DNA of 10,744 bases from Leptolyngbyaceae cyanobacterium CSSed165cm_216 (GTDB lineage Bacteria; Cyanobacteriota; Cyanobacteriia; Phormidesmidales; Phormidesmidaceae), in NCBI GenBank assembly GCA_007135385.1, contig SLIY01000285.1, positions 1-10,744 on the forward strand, in the 5' to 3' direction. The notes below the pieces were generated by a model. The model searched no databases. It was not told the DNA's origin and saw only the letters and a list, made by a program, of their open reading frames with translations. A program made the translations under genes and the position numbers. Of the stretch, positions 1-6,700 are shown piece after piece. How positions within the stretch are numbered: position 1 is the stretch's first letter; each line of letters starts with the position of its first letter.

Positions 1-1511
1 CCGACAAAATTGCGATCGCCAAACAGCGCTACCTTGATCCCCACCTCCAGCCCTCTAGCCGCCTGGACAATAGTAGTGGCCCCGACCCGTTCACCCAACG
101 GTTGGTCACCTACTTACAGGCAGGTCAGTACAAATTACAAAAAGCCTACAAAGCGATTGCGGCCCAGGAACGGCGAGAACGCTTAGTCAACTCGATGACC
201 GCTGTGATTCGCCAGTCACTAGATGCTACCGAAATCTTTGAGCAGGCGGTGACTGAGTTGGGTCATGCCCTAGATGTCTGTCGGTGTCTGATTTATCCTT
301 GCAGCGCCAACGAGGCCACGGTTACTATCGAACATCAACACCTCAAAGAGTCTGTGGACTCGCTGCTGGGGGAAACCTGGCCGCTGGCGACTAACCCCCT
401 GTTCGACTATGTGCAAGACGCCAAAGAAACGGTGGCGATTGCCGATACCTACGATCCCGAATCTCCCTTTCGTTATGAGCTAGACAGTATCATGCCCCTG
501 CTCGAGCGGTGGCAGATTCAATCTTGGCTATTGGTGCCGTTAACCTACCAGGGCCGCTTAGTTGGCATGATTGAGTTGCACCACTGTCAATCTCAACCCT
601 ATGACTGGACCGAAGACGACAAAGCTCTGGTAGACGCGATCGCCACCCACCTGAGCGTCGCCATTATCCAAGCCGAAGCCTATGCCAATCTACAGGACCT
701 GAATCAGCAACTAGAAGCCCTAGACCGCACCCGAGGTAACCTGATCGCCATCACTGGCCATGAACTACGCACGCCTCTGTCCACCATTCAGGTGTGCCTA
801 GAGAGCCTGTCCACCGAACCAGACATGCCCGCCGAACTGCGGCAGATTATGCTGCAATCGGCCCTAGACGATGCCGAGCGGATGCGGAAGTTGGTGCAAG
901 ACTTCCTCACCCTATCGCGGTTGGAGAGTGGTCGGGTCGAGTGGAACCTAGAATCTCTCTCGATTCAGGAGTGTATCGATCTGGCCCTGAGTAGCATGCA
1001 TGCCAGCCAAGACGCCACCAAGCCGCCCACTGTCAAAGTTAAACTGCCGAAGCAAGTGCCCCTGGTTCGAGCCGATGGGGAATGGCTGGTGGAAGTGTTG
1101 GCTAAGTTACTCGATAATGCCCAGAAATTTACCCCAGCCACGGGCAAAATCACGATTCAGGTGACCCGCTCTAGCCCGACTCATTTGCAAGTCACCATTT
1201 CTGATAATGGGCGGGGCATTGAGCCTAGCCGCCTAAATGTGGTCTTTGATCGCTTCTACCAAGAAGAAGGGGCCTTGCGCCGCACGACGGGGGGTACCGG
1301 CCTGGGGTTGGCCATGTGTCGGCAAATTGTCGAGGGGCTAGGGGGCACCATCTGGGCCGAGTCGGCTGGCAAAAATAAAGGCAGTCAGTTTCACTTTACT
1401 GTCCCCATTGCTCAGGGGAAGGTTGACGGCCGCCGCAGTCGCTCCTCTGGCGTCAAAGCAAAGCAGCCCGCTACGATGCCCGGTAATCCTTCCATCCTGA
1501 TTGATGATTAA
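1..1511 (+). CDS. GAF-domain sensor histidine kinase, 5' end outside the window
   Basis: This is a sensory kinase that autophosphorylates a histidine and passes the phosphate to a response regulator not visible here. The frame is open from base 3, so the gene enters from the left; the TTG at 102 is only the first start-like codon and not a convincing start. Counting the visible codons from base 3, a GAF sensor domain spans about residues 70-225, followed by a short coiled linker. The H-box is GHELRTP with the phospho-acceptor His at 253. The N-box is LLDNAQKF (Asn 372), G1 is DNGRGI (Asp 401), the F-box is FDRFYQ, and G2 is GGTGLGL (about 430-437). All catalytic motifs are intact. No transmembrane helix or receiver domain is visible, so it is probably cytoplasmic. 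The ligand of the GAF domain is unknown; the Cys residues near its start (VCRCL) do not prove bilin attachment. A further sensory domain, for example DICT, may lie upstream. Confidence 0.93.
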   Translation, partial: DKIAIAKQRYLDPHLQPSSRLDNSSGPDPFTQRLVTYLQAGQYKLQKAYKAIAAQERRERLVNSMTAVIRQSLDATEIFEQAVTELGHALDVCRCLIYPCSANEATVTIEHQHLKESVDSLLGETWPLATNPLFDYVQDAKETVAIADTYDPESPFRYELDSIMPLLERWQIQSWLLVPLTYQGRLVGMIELHHCQSQPYDWTEDDKALVDAIATHLSVAIIQAEAYANLQDLNQQLEALDRTRGNLIAITGHELRTPLSTIQVCLESLSTEPDMPAELRQIMLQSALDDAERMRKLVQDFLTLSRLESGRVEWNLESLSIQECIDLALSSMHASQDATKPPTVKVKLPKQVPLVRADGEWLVEVLAKLLDNAQKFTPATGKITIQVTRSSPTHLQVTISDNGRGIEPSRLNVVFDRFYQEEGALRRTTGGTGLGLAMCRQIVEGLGGTIWAESAGKNKGSQFHFTVPIAQGKVDGRRSRSSGVKAKQPATMPGNPSILIDD

Positions 1512-1565
1512 CCCTGGGATAAACGCAGCCAGCATGGGAGAATGAGATTTTATGAGCCTTAATTT

Positions 1566-1895
1566 ATGCCTGCTGCCTACATTCAAAACGAAACTGAGTT
1601 TGATGCTTTGCTAAGCTCAGAGTCTTTATTGGTGGTCGATTGCACAGCCACTTGGTGTGGCCCCTGTAAGCTGGTTGCCCCGCTGATCGATCGGCTGGCT
1701 GACGAATACAGCGATCGCGTCAAAGTCTTTAAACTCGACCTCGACGCCAACCAATCCGTCGCTAAGCGATATGGAATTCGTAGTATTCCCGCTGTGATCG
1801 TCTTTGCCCAGGGCGAAGTAGCCGACACCTTAGTAGGTGCGAAAAAGTACGAAGAGTATAGCGCCGCCCTAGAGCAGCATCTCCAGTCAACATAA
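1566..1895 (+). CDS. Thioredoxin (WCGPC)
   Basis: This is a small cytosolic dithiol-disulfide oxidoreductase of 109 residues, the normal length for a one-domain thioredoxin. The active site is ATWCGPCK (Cys 31 and Cys 34), with the buried Asp at 25 in VVDCTA and the cis-proline at 75 in IRSIPA, so the fold and redox chemistry should be intact. An extra Cys at 26, five residues before the active site, is unusual. The ATWCGPCK context is closer to x/y-type than to classical m-type (PWCGPCK) plastid and cyanobacterial thioredoxins, but the subtype is inferred from memory. The ATG at 1566 is the only workable start: earlier ATGs at 1534, 1542 and 1551 run into stops at once. No strong Shine-Dalgarno is seen. 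It lies 54 bases after the kinase gene on the same strand, so co-transcription is possible. Reduction by ferredoxin- or NADPH-thioredoxin reductase is expected from the family. Confidence 0.95.
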   Translation: MPAAYIQNETEFDALLSSESLLVVDCTATWCGPCKLVAPLIDRLADEYSDRVKVFKLDLDANQSVAKRYGIRSIPAVIVFAQGEVADTLVGAKKYEEYSAALEQHLQST

Positions 1896-1909
1896 GCTGC
1901 TTTGCAGCT
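1895..1909. terminator. Hairpin over two convergent stop codons, possible bidirectional terminator
   Basis: AGCTGC, loop TTT, GCAGCT forms a perfect 6-bp stem. It begins at the last base of the thioredoxin TAA and covers the LysR stop codon on the other strand. Its position between convergent genes suggests transcription end or roadblock function for both. There is no T-run on either side, so it is not a canonical intrinsic terminator. Confidence 0.35.
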
Positions 1910-2921
1910 ACGAGGTCTTAGTCAGCACCTTACCAGAGGACTTTCCCCCGTCTGCTTTAGGATCGAGATCGAGGGCCACCTTGTCTGCGTTGGGAACTCG
2001 GTTAATGCCAGGTAAAAATTTCTCCACTAGGGTGTGACTTTCCTCCAATAGATAGGCCAAAAATGCCTCAGACACCACCGACAATTGCTTGCCAGCCAGG
2101 CTGGCCACATACCAGTGGCGCTCGATCGGGAAGTGCTCAATATCTAGGATGGTAAATTCGCCCCTGGTTCCTTCAGAAATAATGGTGTGCAGAGACAAGA
2201 CAGAAATGCCCAGGCCACCAGCGATCGCCTGCTTAATGGCCTCGTTGCTGCCGAGTTCTAGGCGGACCTTGACATCGACATTGTGGGCTTCAAATAGTTT
2301 TTGCACCGCATATCGGGTCCCTGAACCAGGTTCCCGCATCACAAACTGCTCACCATTTAGAGCTTGGATCGGTACATTGGTTTTACCCGCCAAAGGGTGA
2401 TCCTTAGGGCCGATCACCACTAGGGGATTTTCTAGGAAAGGATAAATTTTGAGATCAGGCTGTTCTGGCGGAGAACTGATGATGTATAGATCATCATCAT
2501 TATTGGTCATGCGCTCCTGAATATGCTGGTGGTTGGTCACCTTCAGGGAAATATCAATGCCTGGAAAGCGCTGACAAAATGGCCCGAGTAGTCGCGGCAC
2601 AAAATACTTGGCCGTGGTGATAACGGCCAGGCGTAACTGCCCTTGTTTTAACCCCTTCAGGTCAGAGATCGCCATCTCGAACTGATCAAGGCCGCTAAAA
2701 ATCTCTTGGCAGGTTTCTAACAGCTTTTGCCCGGCCTGGGTCAGGTACAGCCGCTTACCAATTTGTTCAAATAGGGGAAGACCCACTGCTTTAGTGAGCT
2801 GCTTCACTTGGATTGAGACAGTGGGCTGGGTCAGGTACAATTCCTCTGCGGCTCGGGTGAAGCTGCCGTGACGGGCCGTGGCTTCAAAAACCTTGAGTTG
2901 GTGTAACGTAGCGTGAATCAA
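1908..2921 (-). CDS. LysR-type transcriptional regulator, CbbR/CmpR/NdhR-like
   Basis: This is a DNA-binding regulator of 337 residues. The winged helix-turn-helix fills residues 5-65, with the LysR signature from SFTRAAEELYLTQPTVS (about 20-36) into the recognition helix. The effector-binding domain follows from about 92 to 300 and includes the typical AIAGGLGISVLS near its end. The start HQLKVFEATARHGSFTRAA resembles the cyanobacterial clade controlling carbon-fixation and bicarbonate-uptake genes (CbbR, CmpR, NdhR/CcmR), whose members sense metabolites such as 2-phosphoglycolate or 2-oxoglutarate. That assignment comes from remembered similarity, and which paralog this is cannot be decided. 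A charged tail of about 30 residues follows the usual LysR end. The start is TTG at 2921: a GAGGAGG Shine-Dalgarno lies 7 bases upstream, an in-frame TGA is two codons upstream, and the next Met is deep in the effector domain. It has its own candidate promoter in the 128-base gap upstream. Confidence 0.9.
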   Translation of the reverse strand: MIHATLHQLKVFEATARHGSFTRAAEELYLTQPTVSIQVKQLTKAVGLPLFEQIGKRLYLTQAGQKLLETCQEIFSGLDQFEMAISDLKGLKQGQLRLAVITTAKYFVPRLLGPFCQRFPGIDISLKVTNHQHIQERMTNNDDDLYIISSPPEQPDLKIYPFLENPLVVIGPKDHPLAGKTNVPIQALNGEQFVMREPGSGTRYAVQKLFEAHNVDVKVRLELGSNEAIKQAIAGGLGISVLSLHTIISEGTRGEFTILDIEHFPIERHWYVASLAGKQLSVVSEAFLAYLLEESHTLVEKFLPGINRVPNADKVALDLDPKADGGKSSGKVLTKTS

Positions 2922-2928
2922 CGATCAA

Positions 2929-2935
2929 CCTCCTC
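2929..2935 (-). promoter_or_regulatory. Strong Shine-Dalgarno fixing the TTG start of the LysR gene
   Basis: Read on the minus strand, GAGGAGG is followed by 7 bases and then TTG. The in-frame TGA two codons before the TTG excludes an N-terminal extension, so this ribosome site decides a non-ATG start. Confidence 0.75.
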
Positions 2936-2952
2936 GGTTGGAGAAGAACCTC

Positions 2953-2976
2953 TTTCATAGATTCCATTCTATCAAA
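2953..2976. promoter_or_regulatory. Inverted repeat over the LysR -10 box, candidate operator
   Basis: TTTCATAGA, a 6-base spacer, and TCTATCAAA form an imperfect palindrome in which 8 of 9 arm positions are complementary. It covers the -10 hexamer and the expected start point of the LysR promoter. The family commonly binds such dyads (T-N11-A type) and often represses its own gene. A further CATAGA half-site lies nearby on the minus strand at 3005-3000. Binding by this LysR protein is inferred. Confidence 0.4.
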
Positions 2977-2993
2977 ATATATTCATCTGTCAT
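2966..2993 (-). promoter_or_regulatory. Candidate sigma-70 promoter of the LysR gene
   Basis: On the minus strand, ATGACA (2993-2988) is followed by a 16-base spacer and TAGAAT (2971-2966), each matching consensus at 5 of 6 positions. Transcription would start near 2959, giving a leader of roughly 38 bases before the TTG start. The surrounding sequence is clearly more AT-rich than the genes. The call is from sequence only. Confidence 0.5.
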
Positions 2994-3049
2994 GGCTTTT
3001 CTATGATAAATGAGGTCAATTCCCTGCCATAGCCAACGTCTGCCAAACT

Positions 3050-3700
3050 TCACCACCCACGTCTGATCGCGAACCATAGCCAAAACAACCAAGCTAAATA
3101 ATGACCGGCCACAATTATCCAGAACTCAGTCTGATAGGACTGCTTCTGGCTCTTGTGACGCAATACTCGTTGAGCCGCAAAGCCACCAAGCCATCCTCCC
3201 GCAAGCTCACACAAGTGCAGTGTATTTTCTGAAATCCTCCACTCCCCCCGCTTGGCTCTTGATTTATCGTCAGCATATAAGGCAAAGGTCACAGCACTCA
3301 TTGCCGGATAAACAACAATCGGAAGCGGATTACGGATAACCCATGAAAGGTGCACTATCCCAATCAAGGGTAAAACTGACAGTATTACTAGTTGACTCAG
3401 GGGAAAGGCATCCTGCCAGGCCTTTGAGAGAGTAGCACTACGGCCATTTCGATAGGCTCCCGAACCCATGCGCTGGCGCCTAGCTCCCAAAATAAAAGCA
3501 TCACAGGCCCGGCTTTTACCGGTTGCATCTACTGTCCTGCGGTAATAAATGGTGTCTTTCTCCTGGGGGCGACGAGTTGCATCTCTAATGTCAGAAATGT
3601 GCAGGAAAACATCTTTTCCTCCATCTTTCGGCCTAATAAACCCAAAACCATCCTCATCCTTCCACTTAATCAGCGTTCCGCTGCATAGGCTGGATTTCAT
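3050..3700 (-). CDS. Cold-shock domain fused to DUF1294 membrane domain
   Basis: This 216-residue protein joins two domains. Residues 6-70 are a cold-shock (OB-fold) domain with the nucleic-acid-binding motifs DGFGFI (RNP1, 17-22) and VFLHIS (RNP2, 31-36). A basic linker (about 72-90) follows. The C-terminal part, about 101-216, holds three hydrophobic helices (about 101-122, 126-142, 191-212) and the DUF1294 signature: YADDKSRAKRGEWRISE, then HLCELAGGWLGG and RHKSQKQSY. This pairing of domains is known in bacteria; the function of DUF1294 is not. The reasonable reading is an RNA- or ssDNA-binding module tethered to the cytoplasmic membrane. The ATG overlaps the TGA of the upstream giant gene (ATGA), and no Shine-Dalgarno is visible, so translation is probably coupled. 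The gene is less GC-rich than its neighbours (three 60-base lines counted gave 25-30 G+C) and has no HIP1 site, which may hint at a separate origin. Confidence 0.9.
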   Translation of the reverse strand: MKSSLCSGTLIKWKDEDGFGFIRPKDGGKDVFLHISDIRDATRRPQEKDTIYYRRTVDATGKSRACDAFILGARRQRMGSGAYRNGRSATLSKAWQDAFPLSQLVILSVLPLIGIVHLSWVIRNPLPIVVYPAMSAVTFALYADDKSRAKRGEWRISENTLHLCELAGGWLGGFAAQRVLRHKSQKQSYQTEFWIIVAGHYLAWLFWLWFAIRRGW

Positions 3701-6700
3701 GCTTGAATGCTGATGGCGATCAGCCTGGCGAGTAAGGGATCTACCAGGTCTTGCTGCTTATCGCTCAGCAATTGCTCCATGTAGGCTTGTAGGCGCTGCT
3801 GTTGACCCAGATTAGGCACATAAATCTGGTTGTTGGGGCGTTTAAACAAGGGGTTCTCTGCCAGGGATTGGGAGAGGTCGCTGGCTGCCGATGGCAATAA
3901 CACTGGCTGGGTTGTCGCTGACAGCAGGCCTGGGGGGAGACGACCTTCTAGCAGGGCGGCAATGTGGAGTTCACAGGCTTCAGTATTGATCCCCCGCTCA
4001 TTTAGCAGGTGCAGTAAACCGCTGAGGGGCATAGGTTGCTCGGGGGAGGTGCGCAACAGTTCTAGCAGCAAAAACATATCACTGTACTGATGGCGATTTA
4101 GATCGAGTACCTGGGGATAGCGCACCAGGTTTGCCAGCCCATAGGCAACCCGACTACAGCTCGGGGGGCGATCGCTGTGGTAGGTATCCTGGATAATAAT
4201 CGCCTCAGGAAACTTCTGTCGCAGCCAGTGGGTAATCTTAGGCAACGAAGCACTGCCGCCGGTACAAATCACCTGCTTAATGCTATGGGTAGACAGCCCT
4301 GCTTTGCTCAGCAATTGATTGAAGTGGCCGTTGATCCGCTGAATATAGGGCAGGATAATTCGATCTACGAGTTCCTTGCTGCGCACCACCCAGTGTTGAT
4401 CGGCCAGTTCGAGCTCGAACTGGGGCTGGTGCTGCAAGATAATCTTCAGGTGGCGCACCGCTTCTAACGTGCTCTGCCCCAGCAGCGAGGCTTCCAACCG
4501 CTGTTGTAGCCGTTGGCGTCGCGCCAAGTCTGGTTCAGCGGGCCGCGGTAAGTCAAGCTGATCTAGTCCCAAATCGTCCCACCGAGCCGTGTCCAACTCA
4601 GGCATCGCCGCCTGCCAGCCCCAGCCATTTTGGGCTCGATCGTAGTCATTGGGGGTTCGCCGTTGCCGCCGTTCCGTGGGGTGCAGCAGATGGCATACCA
4701 TGTCCAAATCAATGGCATCCCCGGCATAGGCCATGGAATGGAGCATAAAGTCATCGTAGGACAGTTGGGTGCGATCGCCAGGCAAGTTAACCAGACCCAC
4801 TTCGGTCATCGTTGCCCCGGCGGACAGCACCACGGTACCCCCAGTCCACTGGCAGGCATAAACAGTCTGCTGCTGCAGGGGCTGGCTATTGGCCTCAGGC
4901 ATGGGTTCATTCGGATCGGGAAAGCCAGACAATACCGTCGCGATCGCATCTTCAAGGAAATAAATATCTTCGGGGTTCTCGATCAACCCGGCCCCAATCA
5001 CCACTTCCCGCAGGTTAAAGGTGTAGGTATCAGGCCAGTTGGCTGGGTAGCTCACGACTACCCCTTGCAGTTGTTGCAGAGCTTGGGTCAACTTATCCGT
5101 CTCTAGGTCCACAGCCCCAACGGTGAATGGGGAGGAGTCTGGCAGCGATAGGGTAGCCAATAACGCTTGCAGACCCTCTAAAAACACCTGCAACGGGAGC
5201 TGAGTCTGGTCAGACCATTGCACTTGGGGCTGTGAATCCCCTGTTTCCGCCTCGGTTACAGGAATACCGAACTTTAAAAATGGCTTCAAGGTTTTGAGAA
5301 TAACCGAGTTGTCTTCCGAGTCGTCAGACCCAGTGGCGTCATCCCAATCCACAGTCAGAGTCGAGGCCCCTACCGACTGCACCTGGTAACGACCATCTGC
5401 TGCAGACGGCGCTACGGAAACCAGGGTGGGTAACCGGAAAAACTTATCAGCCGTTGCCCCAGAAATCGCATTATCTATCCAATAGATGGGATAGGCCTGA
5501 CTGCTGCACTTATCTAACAGCACGGCCGACAGACCGCTAGTGCCCACATCCAGCCCTAAAAACCACAGGGCATCTGGTGGCTCAGGGGTTGCTGATGGTT
5601 CGGTCCCTAGCCCGCCAGCGGCAGGGACCTGTTCAGTCCCGATCGCGGTTAAGTCTAAATCCGCCATGGGGCTGGTCAAAAAGTCAGACTCCAGGGTCGG
5701 CATTGGTAATCCGTCAGCCCTAGCGGTAAATTCCCCGAGGGGGGGAGCTGAGTCGGACACCTCAATCTCGGCGGGCAATTCCAGCCCTGCGGGTAGCTCA
5801 ATGTCGGGGGGTAATTCAACCTCAGACACGTCCTCTACTATTTCAGGTACTGCTTCTATTTCAGGTACTGCTGCTTCAGGTACTGCTTCAAGCTCAGCGC
5901 TTTCTTCCACCTGATGCCAACCCCGATCAGGCCCAGCCTGATCGGCCAGGGCTAACGTATCGAGGTCTAGCTCAGAGGGGGCATCAGAAATGTCGTCAGT
6001 AGGGACATCAGAGGGGACATCAGACAGGCCGTCAGCAGGGGCGATCGCCGCTTCGAGGCTCTCAACTTCATCCCCCAGGGAAAAATCAAACTGATCTAGG
6101 GAAAACGCTTCTGGGGTTGCTGGGGCAGTGGGAAACTCAGCCTCTGGCTGATTCGTCAAATTCTCGCCAGCGGTATCCAGAATATTGTCTAAGCTAATTT
6201 CCCGCAGCCACTCTTGGGCATCTGGCACCTGGGCATCTGGCACCTGGGCATCTAGGTCTGGAGTTTCTGGGACTGGTGACTGAGGTTGGTCAACACCGCT
6301 AGCCTCGTCAACTCCAGGGAAGGTTGTCCCATCCAAGCTGAGGTCCAGATCATCCATCGTTAAGGAAAGCTCCAACGCCTCCCCAGGTGCAGGGATTGGC
6401 GGTTCTGATTCGGGGCTTTCCCCCAAACCAACCGTCTCTAAGGTCAGATCAGGCTCTGGCCAGGCAGGGGGGGGATCCTCTACACCCCAATTGGCTGAGA
6501 TGAAGTCGTCCAGGGTATCGGACGAATCGGGCACATCCGGCTGCCGGGCTGAGTCCGGCGGGGCTGACTGTATCAACTCGGTCTCAGGTTCAGTCTCGGG
6601 CTCACTATCAGCGGAAATAACTGCTGGATCGAACAAATTCTCGGCCGTCACCGAGGTATCGGCAGCCTCGGTGGCATCGGTGGGCATTGCCTCTGAGCCA

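Noticed and set aside
102..104. TTG at 102 as the true start of the kinase
   Set aside because: The frame stays open to the left edge with coding-like sequence, and no ribosome site precedes the TTG; the gene is simply cut by the window.
4630..5106. 158-codon open frame on the plus strand opposite the Hsp70-like head
   Set aside because: It lies inside conserved head motifs read on the other strand and shows no domain signature or ribosome site.
5207..5216. Third copy of TGGTCAGACC inside the giant gene
   Set aside because: It is a 10-base match within coding sequence, without the flanking TGA part or tandem arrangement, and is likely chance.
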